64,000 bases of DNA, taken from assembly GCF_014649755.1 (NCBI RefSeq), contig NZ_BMTQ01000007.1, positions 124,001-188,000 of the forward strand, in the 5' to 3' direction. The stretch comes from Streptomyces litmocidini (GTDB lineage: Bacteria; Actinomycetota; Actinomycetes; Streptomycetales; Streptomycetaceae). The position numbers and the translations under genes are program-made. The notes below the pieces were generated by a model. The model ran no database searches and was not told the origin of the DNA. It saw nothing but the letters and a program-made list of their open reading frames with translations. Shown here piece by piece: positions 34,505-42,806 of this stretch (the stretch's first letter is position 1; the number at the start of each line of letters is the position of its first letter).

Positions 34505-35833
34505 CTAGGTGTCCCGGTCGACCTCGCCCTTGCGGCGGACCCGGGAGGCCAGGAGGCCGCCGAGGAAGCCGAGGGCCAGGCCCCAGAGGAGTCCGAAGCC
34601 GGCCGTCTTCCAGACGTCCGGGCGGAGGACGACCTGGCCGCCGAGCGAGTCGAGGTCGCCGATGCCGAGGACCGAGAGGCCGAAGTGGGCCTCGACCAGG
34701 GTGACCGGCGCGGCGACCAGCATGGTGAGGGCGAAGGCGACGCCCAGGTGCAGGGCGTGCTGCCAGAGCGTGGTCCGGGCCGGGGAGCGGACGGCCGCCA
34801 GGAAGGCCGCGGCCAGCACCAGGACGGCGGCGACGGGCAGCAGCCACCAGGCGCGCGCGTCCTGGGCGGCGAGGGAGGACAGGTCGACGGTCGAGAGGTC
34901 GGGGCTGTCGCCGCCGCCCCGCAGGACGGCGTCGAGGACCTGCGGCATGGGCAGGCCGAAGGGACCTTCCGCCTTTCCCTGCCAGGAGCCGCCGATGCCC
35001 ACGCCGAGCGCGAGCCAGGTGACGTTGGGCAGGCCGAGGAGGAGGACGGCGAAGGTCTCCGCGGCGTGGCCCTTGGCCGCCGCGACGACGATCCCGACGA
35101 CCAGACCCACGACGACGTACGCGAGGAGCAGCAGGAGCATCGCGAAGGCCGCGGGCCGGACGGGCTCCTGGTAGCGGACGAGCCGGGACGGCAGCGGGGT
35201 CCTGCGGGAGACGAGGAGGGCGACGGCGAGCACGCCGAGGATCCACAGGAGTCCGTAGAAGAGCGTGGGTCCGAGGTCGGTGCGGAAGCCGACCGTCGGG
35301 TTCACGGCGTCCAGGAGGTCGCCGAAGAGGTCCATGAGGGGGTCCTGGGCGTCGCCGCCGCCGAGGGTGAGGGGGAAGTCGTGGCGGGCGAGGGCCGAGA
35401 TCCCCGCGAGGGCGGCCAGCCAGAGCACGACGACGCCCGCCGCGCGGAGCAGGAGTTCACGGGCGCTGGTCACCGCGTGGTGGCGCAGGGGACGCAGGAA
35501 GCAGAAACCGGTGACCGATGCGCCCACCAGGGTGACGGTGAGCGGCATGGCGGTCAGTTCGGCCTGGGTGCCGGCGAGGGCGCCCGCGTCGCCGGAGAGG
35601 TCGACCTTGCCGCCCGAGGCCATGACGACGACCGCGGCGAGGACGGCGGGGAAGCCTCCGGGGAGACCGGCGGCGCCCGCGGCCCACAGGCCGAGCCCGG
35701 CGACGACGCCCATCGCGACGAACCCGGCGACCACGGCGGCCAGGGACTGGAGGACGACGCGGGCGTAGAGCCCGGGCGTGGGCGCGGACGACCGCGCGGA
35801 GGTGGGGAGCGGACTGCTCGTCACCCTGCCCAC
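34505..35833 (-). CDS. Streptophobe-type integral membrane protein
   Basis: About 442 residues with some ten predicted hydrophobic helices (for example VVLQSLAAVVAGFVAMGVVAG, AFAMLLLLLAYVVVGLVVGIV) and a basic C-terminus SRVRRKGEVDRD. It resembles the Streptomyces-specific streptophobe family, whose function is unknown. Start at GTG 35833 or 35824; neither has a good ribosome site. It is divergent from the DUF6777 gene and the 214-bp stretch before its end (34291-34504) has no gene. Confidence 0.75.
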   Translation of the reverse strand: MGRVTSSPLPTSARSSAPTPGLYARVVLQSLAAVVAGFVAMGVVAGLGLWAAGAAGLPGGFPAVLAAVVVMASGGKVDLSGDAGALAGTQAELTAMPLTVTLVGASVTGFCFLRPLRHHAVTSARELLLRAAGVVVLWLAALAGISALARHDFPLTLGGGDAQDPLMDLFGDLLDAVNPTVGFRTDLGPTLFYGLLWILGVLAVALLVSRRTPLPSRLVRYQEPVRPAAFAMLLLLLAYVVVGLVVGIVVAAAKGHAAETFAVLLLGLPNVTWLALGVGIGGSWQGKAEGPFGLPMPQVLDAVLRGGGDSPDLSTVDLSSLAAQDARAWWLLPVAAVLVLAAAFLAAVRSPARTTLWQHALHLGVAFALTMLVAAPVTLVEAHFGLSVLGIGDLDSLGGQVVLRPDVWKTAGFGLLWGLALGFLGGLLASRVRRKGEVDRDT

Positions 35834-35853
35834 GCTAGTACCGGGGCCGGAGG

Positions 35854-35886
35854 TCCGCTTGCGGGTGGAAGTGCTTCCGCTTGCGG
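35854..35886. promoter_or_regulatory. TCCGCTTGCGG direct repeats 22 bp apart around GGAAG-TG-CTTCC
   Basis: Two exact 11-bp copies at 35854-35864 and 35876-35886, start-to-start 22 bp (two helical turns), flank a 12-bp inverted repeat GGAAGTGCTTCC. The element lies between the divergent streptophobe and DUF6777 genes. Direct repeats on one DNA face at 11 or 22 bp spacing are typical for SARP-type activators, but this is only a spacing match. Confidence 0.5.
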
Positions 35887-35939
35887 TCGGGCACCGGTCG
35901 GCGCACACAATGGGCGCGGAACGGAAGAAAGGGAAAAAA

Positions 35940-37373
35940 GTGACTTCCCACCCGCCGTCCGGCCCTCCGTCGGTTCCCCCCTCAGGTCCCCCCTCGGGCC
36001 CCCTCTCGGGTCCGAGCACACGCCCGGGAAGCGCCGGTCCCCCACCGCCGCCCGGGCCGCCCCACGGCGGCTCGGGGGGTGGCGGCGGCGCGTCGGGCGG
36101 CGGGGGCGGCGGCGCGTCGGGCGGGGGCGGCGGTACGTCGGGCGGCGACGGGGCCCCGTCCGGCGGCGGCTCGTCCCGCGCCGGAGGCTCGGGCAAGGGC
36201 GGGCCCTGGTGGCGCTCCGTCCCGAAGGTCGCCTCGGTCACCGCCGCGCTCGTGGCGGCCGCGGCGCTCGCGGTCGTCCTCACCAACCGTCCCGACGACA
36301 AGGGCGGCACGGCGGGATCCGGCGGCGGCGAGGTCTTCCTCCAGAACGCCGCCGCGACCGGCCCGGACCCGTTCACCAGGTCGACGGCCCGCACCGGCGG
36401 CGGTTCCGCCCCGCCGGCCTCGCTGCCGCCCCGTACCGCCTCGGCCGTGCCCCAGATGTCGGGGGCCACGCCCGGCCTGTACGGCGGAACCCGGTCGGTG
36501 GCCAGCTGCGACGTCGAGCAGCAGGTCCGCTACCTGTCCTCGGAACCCGCGAAGAACGCCGCCTTCGCCTCGGTCGTCGGCATCCCGGCGAACGGCGTTC
36601 CGGCGTACCTCCGCTCCCTGACCCCGCTTCAGCTCCGGGTCGACACCCGGGTGACCAACCACGGTTTCCGGAACGGCGCCGCCACCACCTACCAGTCCGT
36701 GCTCCAGGCCGGCACGGCGGTCATGGTCGACGGCCACGGCGTGCCCCGGGTCCGCTGCGCCTGCGGCAATCCGCTGACCGGCCCCGTGGCGCAGAAGGCG
36801 CCCCGCACGACCGGCACCCCCTGGCCGGGGTACAGCCCCCAGCAGGTCGTCGTGGTGGCGCCCTCGGTGACGGTCGTGAACGTCTTCGTGGTGTACGACC
36901 CCCAGGACGACGGCTGGTTCGCGCGCGAGCACGGCGACACCGGCGAGCACGACAAGCCGACGACGCCGCCTCCTCCGCCGACCCCGGTCTCCCCCTCGGC
37001 GTCCCCCTCGACCTCCCTGTCCAGTTCGTCGTCGGCCTCCCCGCTGTCGCCGGTGCCCTGCGTGACGGTGACGGGCGGGAAGCCCCCCGCGCCGGTCGAC
37101 GGGGTCACGCCGCCGCCGTGCCCCTCGCCGCTCTCCCCGTCGGAGTCGGCGTCCCCCTCCTCGCCGCCGCCGTCCGGATCCTCCTCCGGCCCGAGCGACT
37201 CGACGCCGCCGACGGAGTCGTCGAGCCCGGAGTCGGCACCGGCCTCCGACAGCTCGGCGGGACTCACGAGCCGGTCCCCGGACCAGCAGACGAACCGGTC
37301 GACGGGGACCGTCTCGTCGATCGCGCCCCTGTCCCCCTCGGGGCCGCTCCCCGCCCGGGCCCCCGTCGCCTGA
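35940..37373 (+). CDS. DUF6777 domain protein, membrane-anchored
   Basis: 477 residues. A Pro/Gly/Ser-rich N-terminus (PPSGPPSVPPSGPPSG and Gly-rich repeats) precedes one TM helix (about 100-118, VTAALVAAAALAVVLT), then an exterior domain of about 200 residues with Cys in ASCDVEQQV and VRCACGN, and a long Ser/Pro/Thr-rich tail. This is the DUF6777 arrangement seen across Streptomyces; function unknown. GTG 35940 follows AAGGGA by about seven bases and gives MTSHPPSG; an ATG 10 codons earlier is possible. Confidence 0.78.
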   Translation: MTSHPPSGPPSVPPSGPPSGPLSGPSTRPGSAGPPPPPGPPHGGSGGGGGASGGGGGGASGGGGGTSGGDGAPSGGGSSRAGGSGKGGPWWRSVPKVASVTAALVAAAALAVVLTNRPDDKGGTAGSGGGEVFLQNAAATGPDPFTRSTARTGGGSAPPASLPPRTASAVPQMSGATPGLYGGTRSVASCDVEQQVRYLSSEPAKNAAFASVVGIPANGVPAYLRSLTPLQLRVDTRVTNHGFRNGAATTYQSVLQAGTAVMVDGHGVPRVRCACGNPLTGPVAQKAPRTTGTPWPGYSPQQVVVVAPSVTVVNVFVVYDPQDDGWFAREHGDTGEHDKPTTPPPPPTPVSPSASPSTSLSSSSSASPLSPVPCVTVTGGKPPAPVDGVTPPPCPSPLSPSESASPSSPPPSGSSSGPSDSTPPTESSSPESAPASDSSAGLTSRSPDQQTNRSTGTVSSIAPLSPSGPLPARAPVA

Positions 37374-37775
37374 TCCACTGCCGATCGGGCTGCGTCCCGC
37401 ACCCTGACCCGGCCGGGCATCCTCCACCGACCACGAGCTACGCGCCCGCCGGACCTGGGCGCGGGACCGCACCCGCGCCGGGCCCGGTTGCGGGGCAACG
37501 CCCTCGCCGGGCCCGGCTGTGAGGCCGCACCCTCGCCGGGCCCGGTCGCGGGCATGCGTTCCGCCGGGGCGGAACGGGTGGGCACAACCCACGGCGCCGC
37601 CGCACGCCGGGTGCGGGTTCAGGCGCGGAAGCCTGGGCCCGGCAAGGGCACCCTCCCGTGTGCCCGCCCGTCCCGCCCCGGCGGGACGCATGCCCGCACG
37701 AGGGGGCGCCGTGCCGGTGGGCGCGGGCCCGCGCGGATGCGGGGTCGGGGCGCAGGCCCGCTGGTGGGGCCGGGG
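37374..37775. other. Non-coding stretch with three 29-bp repeats
   Basis: No gene seen. Three copies of a 29-bp unit with core CGCCGGGCCCGG start at 37476, 37505 and 37534; a less regular CCGCCGGGGCGG run follows near 37560 and 37680. Confidence 0.6.
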
Positions 37776-37937
37776 TCAGGTGGGAGGCCGTGGGGTGGGG
37801 GGCCGTGGGGTGGCTCGCCGCGCGGTGGCGTGGCGCAGGCGGCGGAGCCAGGATCCGAGCGCCGGGGGGCGGCCCGGCCGCTCCTCCGCGCGCCGTTGCC
37901 ACACCCGCTCGTCCCGATCGGTGAAGTGTCCGGTCAT
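37776..37937 (-). CDS. Small basic protein (53 aa) divergent from the MocR regulator
   Basis: Reading from the ATG at 37937 (AAGGAGA six bases before it) gives MTGHFTDRDERVWQRRAEER then PGRPPALGSWLRRLRHATA and ending PTPRPPTPRPPT. It is Arg-rich with a Pro/Thr tail. The strong ribosome site, the divergent placement 90 bp from the MocR start and the shared inverted repeat suggest a real regulated gene, perhaps part of the regulator's target. I recognise no family; the C-terminal repeats could be noise. Confidence 0.5.
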   Translation of the reverse strand: MTGHFTDRDERVWQRRAEERPGRPPALGSWLRRLRHATARRATPRPPTPRPPT

Positions 37938-37988
37938 CGGTCGTCTCCTTCCAGGCCACTGGACCGCTGGAAGGGAGTCTGCAACTCT

Positions 37989-38026
37989 ATTGGCCCGGAC
38001 AGCAGAGCCAATGAGGAGTGATTGGC
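37989..38026. promoter_or_regulatory. ATTGGC-N12-GCCAAT inverted repeat plus a third ATTGGC
   Basis: ATTGGC at 37989-37994 and GCCAAT at 38007-38012 form an inverted repeat; a third ATTGGC at 38021-38026 abuts the MocR start codon. Spacings of 18 and 32 bp from the first copy. Multiple half-sites with direct and inverted arrangement are typical of MocR-family operators, so autoregulation is likely. Confidence 0.6.
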
Positions 38027-39496
38027 ATGGCAGTGGCACGTGGGGTCCACACTGCGGACCGGACCCTGACGGGCCGCCAGCTCGCCTCGCTCCTCACCCC
38101 TCCCCCGGAAGGCCGGTTCGGGTACCGGGAGCTCGCGAGGGCCGTGCGGGAGGCGCTGCTCGACGGCCGGGTGGCGCTGCGCCTGCGGCTGCCGGCCGAG
38201 CGTGGGCTCGCCGCGGTGCTCGGGGTGAGCCGGACCACCGTGACGGGGGCGTACGACCTGCTGCGGGAGAGCGGTTACGCGCACAGCCGGCGCGGCGCCG
38301 GTACGTGGACCGCGCTGCCGGACGGGCAGGCGCCCACCGTTCCGGGCGCCTTCCAGGACGACGCCGGCGCGACCGTCGACCTCGCCCTCGCCGCGCCGCC
38401 CGCCCCGGAGGCCGAGCTGTCCGCCGCGCTGGCCGCGGCCGCCGCCGAGCTGCCCCGCTACACCGGATCGCAGGGCTACCACCCGTACGGGCTGCCCGCG
38501 CTGCGCGCCGCGATCGCCGAGCGCTACACGGCCCGGGGCCTGCCGACCCTCCCGGACCAGATCCTCGTCACCACGGGCGCCCAGCAGGCCGTCTCGCTGG
38601 TGCTCGCGCTGCTCGGCCGGGCCGGTGACCGGGTGCTCGCCGAGAACCCCTCGTACGCCAACGCCCTCGACGCGATGCGGGGGCGCACGCTCCGCGTCAC
38701 GCCGGTCCCGGTGACCGAGGCCGGGTGGGACACCGGGCTCGTCGACGCGGCGCTCCGGCAGACCGCGCCGCGTCTGGCGTATCTGATCCCGGACTTCCAC
38801 AACCCGACCGGCCGGCTCATGCCGACGGAGCAGCGCCGGGAACTCGCGCGGTCCGCGCGTGCCACCGGGACCTGGCTGGTGGTCGACGAGACGCTGACGG
38901 ACATGGCCCTGGACGTGCCCGCGCCGGTGCCGTTCGCGGCGGCCGCCGGCGGGGGCGACGGCGGGCAGATCGTGTCCGTCGGCTCGCTGAGCAAGAGCTG
39001 CTGGGGCGGGCTGCGGGTCGGCTGGGTGCGGGCCGCGTCCCGGGTCGTGACCGAGTTGGCCCGGGTGCGGGTCACGGCGGACCTGGCCGGTTCCGTGCTG
39101 GACCAGCTGGTGGCCGTCGCCCTGATGGACCGCCTCGACACGATCCTGCCGCGGCGCCTCGACGAGCTGCGACTGCGCCGGGCCGCGCTGAGCGACGCGC
39201 TGGCCCGCCACGTGCCGGAGTGGCGGTGGGCGGTGCCGCCGGGCGGGATGTGCCTCTGGATCGACCTGGGCCGGCCGGTCGCTTCCTCCCTGGCGTCCCG
39301 GGCCCTGCGGCACGGGGTGCGGGTGGAGGGCGGGGCCCGGTTCGGGGTGGACCCGGGCACGCACGAGCACCGGCTGCGGATCCCGTTCACGCTGCCCGTG
39401 GAGGTGTACGAGCCGGCGGCGGAGCGGCTCGCGGCGGCCCTGGAGGGCGCGCCGGGGCGATTCGCCGATCCGGCGCTTCCGGACTGGGTGGCCTGA
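38027..39496 (+). CDS. MocR-type PLP-dependent GntR regulator
   Basis: 489 residues. GntR winged helix at about 25-90 (GYRELARAVREALLDGRV, RLPAERGLAAVLGVSRTTV, AYDLLRESGYAHSRRGAGT) fused to a fold-type I aminotransferase (about 115-480) with the LPDFHNPTGR loop, Asp in VVDETLTDMA (about 289) and the PLP lysine in GSLSKSCWGGLRVGW (about 325). Such regulators often control PLP synthesis or membrane proteins (YczE). ATG 38027 is eight bases after GAGGAG; an in-frame GTG at 38018 lies in the ribosome site. Confidence 0.93.
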   Translation: MAVARGVHTADRTLTGRQLASLLTPPPEGRFGYRELARAVREALLDGRVALRLRLPAERGLAAVLGVSRTTVTGAYDLLRESGYAHSRRGAGTWTALPDGQAPTVPGAFQDDAGATVDLALAAPPAPEAELSAALAAAAAELPRYTGSQGYHPYGLPALRAAIAERYTARGLPTLPDQILVTTGAQQAVSLVLALLGRAGDRVLAENPSYANALDAMRGRTLRVTPVPVTEAGWDTGLVDAALRQTAPRLAYLIPDFHNPTGRLMPTEQRRELARSARATGTWLVVDETLTDMALDVPAPVPFAAAAGGGDGGQIVSVGSLSKSCWGGLRVGWVRAASRVVTELARVRVTADLAGSVLDQLVAVALMDRLDTILPRRLDELRLRRAALSDALARHVPEWRWAVPPGGMCLWIDLGRPVASSLASRALRHGVRVEGGARFGVDPGTHEHRLRIPFTLPVEVYEPAAERLAAALEGAPGRFADPALPDWVA

Positions 39497-39583
39497 GGGC
39501 CGGGAGGGCCGCGTACCGGCGGCCCCCTCGCCGGGCCGCATATTCGGATGCCCGTTCCGGGCGGTCCGTGTACGGTCCACCGA

Positions 39584-40087
39584 GTGGAACCACTGACCGA
39601 CAAACAGATCCGCTCGTCCTTCGTGAACTGCACCAAGGGCGAGGCGGCGCGACTCAAGCTCCCCCTCGACTTCGCCGAACTCCCCTGGGAGGACCTGGAC
39701 TTCCTCGGCTGGGTCGATCCGGGCGCGCCCCTTCGGGCGCACCTGGTCGTACCGCGCGAGGACGGTCCGCTCGGCGTGACCCTGCGGGTCCCCGCCGTCG
39801 GCCGGACCAGCGCCGTGAAGTCGAGCATGTGCCAGGTCTGCCTGACCGCGCACGCCTCCTCGGGCGTGACGCTCCTGGTGGCGCCGCTGGCCGGCAGCCG
39901 CGGCCGCGAGGGGAACACGGTCGGGATCTACCTCTGCGCCGACCTCGCCTGCTCCCTCTACGTCCGGGGCCGGCGGCAGCCGAAGCTGCGCCACCGGCGC
40001 CACGAGGAGTCCCTCGACGTCGGCGAGCAGGTCGCCCGTCTGACGGGCAACCTGGACGCGTTCCTGGACCGGGTGACGGCGGGCTGA
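39584..40087 (+). CDS. FBP-domain zinc-finger protein (EF-G-binding-protein C-terminal type)
   Basis: 167 residues with the treble-clef zinc motif of the FBP_C family: CQVC near 83 and CADLAC near 124 give four cysteines. Homology is to the C-terminal part of elongation factor G-binding (FusB-like) proteins; free-standing copies are frequent in Streptomyces and their role is not proven. GTG 39584 follows a poor ribosome site; it starts 88 bp after the MocR gene and converges on the glutaryl-CoA dehydrogenase gene. Confidence 0.82.
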   Translation: MEPLTDKQIRSSFVNCTKGEAARLKLPLDFAELPWEDLDFLGWVDPGAPLRAHLVVPREDGPLGVTLRVPAVGRTSAVKSSMCQVCLTAHASSGVTLLVAPLAGSRGREGNTVGIYLCADLACSLYVRGRRQPKLRHRRHEESLDVGEQVARLTGNLDAFLDRVTAG

Positions 40088-40112
40088 GGGGGCGGGACGG
40101 CGTCCCGGTGGC

Positions 40113-41294
40113 TCAGCGGAAGGCCTGCTCGCCGGTCAGCGCCTTGCCGATGACCAGCGAGTGGACCTCGCTCGTGCCCTCGTAGGTGAGCACCGACTCC
40201 AGGTTGTTGGCGTGGCGCAGCACCGGGTATTCGAGGGTGATGCCGTTGGCGCCCAGGATCGTGCGGCACTCGCGGGCGATCGCGATCGCCTCGCGGACGT
40301 TGTTCAGCTTGCCGACGCTGACCTGCTCGGGGGTGAGCGCGCCCGTGTCCTTGAGGCGGCCGAGGTGGAGGGCGAGGAGCATGCCCTTGCCGAGCTCGAC
40401 CGACATGTCGGCGAGCTTCTGCTGCGTCAGCTGGTAGGAGGCGAGGGAGCGGGCGAAGACCACCCGGTCCTTGGCGTAGGAGATCGCCGTCTCCAGGCAG
40501 TCGCGGGCGGCGCCGAGCGCGCCGAAGACGATGCCGAAGCGGGCCTCGTTGAGGCAGCCGAGCGGGCCGGAGAGGCCGCGGGCCTCCGGCAGCACGGCGT
40601 CGGCGGGCAGCCGCACGTCCTCGAAGACGAGTTCGCTGGTGACGCTCGCGCGCAGCGAGAGCTTCATCGTGATCTCGGGGGCGCTGAAGCCGGGGGTGCC
40701 GGCCGGGACGAGGAAGCCGCGGACGCCGTCCTCGGTGCGCGCCCAGACGACGGCGACGTCGGCCACCGAACCGTTGGTGATCCACATCTTGGTGCCGTTC
40801 AGCACCCAGTCGGAGCCGTCCCGCTTGGCGTTGGTCCGCATGGCCCCGGGGTCGGATCCGGCGTCCGGCTCGGTGAGTCCGAAGCAGCCGATGTACTCGC
40901 CGGCGGCCATCTTCGGCAGCCAGCGCTGCTTCTGCTCCTCGGAGCCGTACTTCCAGATCGCGTACATGGCGAGGGAGCCCTGCACGGAGACGAGGGAGCG
41001 CAGTCCGGAGTCGACGGCCTCCAGCTCCAGACAGGCGAGGCCGTACGCGACGGAGTTGGTGCCCGCGCAGCCGTAGCCCTCCAGGTGCATGCCGAGCACG
41101 CCGACGCCGCCGAGGGTGCGGGCCAGTTCGCGGGCGGGGATCTCGCCCTTCTCGAACCAGCCGGCGACGTGCGGGCGCAGTTCGCGGTCGGCCACGGCGC
41201 GGACGGTGTTCCGGATCTCCCGCTCCTCGTCGGTCAGGAGTCCGTCGACGGCGAGCAGGTCGAAGGGGTGGACGGGAGTGGACGGCGACTTCAC
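40113..41294 (-). CDS. gcdH: Glutaryl-CoA dehydrogenase (acyl-CoA dehydrogenase family)
   Basis: 393 residues. Oxidative decarboxylation of glutaryl-CoA to crotonyl-CoA is inferred from subgroup features: catalytic Glu in TYEGTSEVHSL (about 370), the Arg-containing LNEARFGIVFGALGAARD, ITMKLSLRASVTSEL, and FGLTEPDAGSDPGAM (about 135). The pairing with a CaiB-type CoA transferase across the divergent promoter supports glutarate as substrate. GTG 41294 follows GGAGG by six bases. Confidence 0.9.
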   Translation of the reverse strand: MKSPSTPVHPFDLLAVDGLLTDEEREIRNTVRAVADRELRPHVAGWFEKGEIPARELARTLGGVGVLGMHLEGYGCAGTNSVAYGLACLELEAVDSGLRSLVSVQGSLAMYAIWKYGSEEQKQRWLPKMAAGEYIGCFGLTEPDAGSDPGAMRTNAKRDGSDWVLNGTKMWITNGSVADVAVVWARTEDGVRGFLVPAGTPGFSAPEITMKLSLRASVTSELVFEDVRLPADAVLPEARGLSGPLGCLNEARFGIVFGALGAARDCLETAISYAKDRVVFARSLASYQLTQQKLADMSVELGKGMLLALHLGRLKDTGALTPEQVSVGKLNNVREAIAIARECRTILGANGITLEYPVLRHANNLESVLTYEGTSEVHSLVIGKALTGEQAFR

Positions 41295-41352
41295 GGACGG
41301 CCTCCTGGCGACTGCGGCAACTCGGCGAGCCGAAGCGTAGCCCCCGATCGGA

Positions 41353-41366
41353 TATTGGATCCAGTA
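41353..41366. promoter_or_regulatory. Operator half of glutarate module: TATTGGATCCAGTA
   Basis: An imperfect 14-bp palindrome centred on GGATCC (one mismatch pair). It lies 59 bp upstream of gcdH and its centre is 45 bp from the second, perfect site. Confidence 0.6.
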
Positions 41367-41397
41367 TTGAAAATCCCACATCCGGGCCGTACGGTCC

Positions 41398-41411
41398 GAT
41401 TGGATCCAATC
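41398..41411. promoter_or_regulatory. Perfect palindromic operator GATTGGATCCAATC
   Basis: A 14-bp perfect palindrome between divergent gcdH and the CoA-transferase gene. Symmetric TTGGATCCAA-type sites are what a dimeric GntR/FadR-type regulator would bind; the GntR gene lies downstream of the CoA transferase. Further GGATCC/GGATCCC strings follow at 41424 and 41464. Confidence 0.7.
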
Positions 41412-41534
41412 TCCAACCACCCGGATCCCATCTCCAGTTGCCGGCTCCGGGCTCCAGTCGCACGGATCCGGCCTCCGGTCGCCCGGACCCCACCTCCGGC
41501 CTCCGGTTTCTCCAGCGGAAGCGAGGGAGGCTGC

Positions 41535-42743
41535 ATGCGCGCGGACCAGCCGGACGCACCGGGGACGCCACCGACGGGCGGGGCCCTGTCCGGGATCGTC
41601 GTCGCCGATTTCGGCCGGGTGCTCGCCGGGCCGTACATGACGATGCTCCTCGCCGACCTGGGCGCGGACGTGATCAAGATCGAGCGACCGGGCTCGGGGG
41701 ACGACACGCGCGCGTGGGGGCCGCCGTTCGCCGCGGGAGAGGCCACGTACTTCCTCGGCGTCAACCGGAACAAGCGCTCCGTCTCGCTCGACCTCACGGA
41801 CCCCGAGGACCTGGCCGCGGCGCGCGCGATCGTGGACCGCGCGGACGTCCTCGTCGAGAACTTCCGCCCCGGCACGATGGAGAAGCTCGGCCTCGGGTAC
41901 GAGGAGCTGCGCGCGGGCAACCCGGGTCTCGTCTACTGCTCGGTGACCGGCTTCGGCACCGCCGAGGGCGCCCGGCTGCCGGGCTACGACCTGCTCGTCC
42001 AGGCCATGGGCGGCCTCATGAGCGTGACGGGAGAACCGGACGGGCGGGGCACGAAGGCGGGGGTCGCCCTGGTCGACGTCGTCACCGGTCTCCACGCCGG
42101 CCTCGGCGTCCTCGCAGCCCTGCGGCACCGGGAACGCACCGGCGAGGGCCAGCGGGTCGAGGTCTCCCTGCTCGGCTCCCTCCTCTCGGCGCTCACCAAC
42201 CAGGCCGCCGCCCACCTCGGGGCGGGGGTGGTGCCGCGCGCGATGGGCAACAGGCACCCGAGCATCGCCCCGTACGAGGTGTTCGAGGCACGGGACCGGC
42301 CCCTGGTCCTCGCCGTGGGCAACGACCGGCAGTTCGGGGCGCTGTGCGAGCGGCTCGGCCTGCCGGAGCTCGCCGGGGACCCCCGTTTCGCGACGAACAC
42401 CGCCCGGGTCGCCCACCGGGAGGAGCTGGTCGAGGCCCTGGCCGGCCCGCTCGGCACCCGCACCGCCGACGCCTGGTTCGAGGAGCTCACCGCGGCCGGC
42501 GTGCCCTGTGGGCCGATCAACGACCTGGCGGCCGCCTTCGACCTCGCCGACCGGCTCGGGCTCGCGCCGCGCGTCCCCGAGGCCGCGGCCGGCCCCGGCC
42601 AGGTCGCCCACCCGGTCCGGCTCGACGTCACTCCGCCCTCCTACCGCGCCGCTCCCCCGCGCCTGGGCGAGCACACGGACGACGTGCTGGCGGAGCTGGG
42701 GCGGGTCGTCCACGGGGCGTCGGCGGCGGACGGCGGCGCGTAG
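41535..42743 (+). CDS. CaiB/BaiF CoA-transferase family protein, probably glutarate CoA-transferase
   Basis: 402 residues of type III CoA transferase. Family signatures: VVADFGRVLAGPYMTMLLADLGADVIKIE in the first 50 residues (given here only as family N-terminus), the catalytic Asp in PGYDLLVQAMGG (about 152), GxxAGVALVDVVTG and the C-terminal HPVRLDVTPPSYR. Neighbouring glutaryl-CoA dehydrogenase suggests it makes glutaryl-CoA from glutarate with succinyl-CoA, as in the SUGCT group. GGGAGG lies four bases before the ATG. Confidence 0.88.
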   Translation: MRADQPDAPGTPPTGGALSGIVVADFGRVLAGPYMTMLLADLGADVIKIERPGSGDDTRAWGPPFAAGEATYFLGVNRNKRSVSLDLTDPEDLAAARAIVDRADVLVENFRPGTMEKLGLGYEELRAGNPGLVYCSVTGFGTAEGARLPGYDLLVQAMGGLMSVTGEPDGRGTKAGVALVDVVTGLHAGLGVLAALRHRERTGEGQRVEVSLLGSLLSALTNQAAAHLGAGVVPRAMGNRHPSIAPYEVFEARDRPLVLAVGNDRQFGALCERLGLPELAGDPRFATNTARVAHREELVEALAGPLGTRTADAWFEELTAAGVPCGPINDLAAAFDLADRLGLAPRVPEAAAGPGQVAHPVRLDVTPPSYRAAPPRLGEHTDDVLAELGRVVHGASAADGGA

Positions 42744-42806
42744 GAAGATGGTCGCCGCCGGCGGGGTCCGCCGACGGCGGCGTGAGGGAACGGAGGGTCA
42801 CAGGCG

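Noticed and set aside
37476..37562. 29-bp repeats taken as CRISPR
   Set aside because: Unit period equals unit length with no unique spacers; only three degenerate copies.
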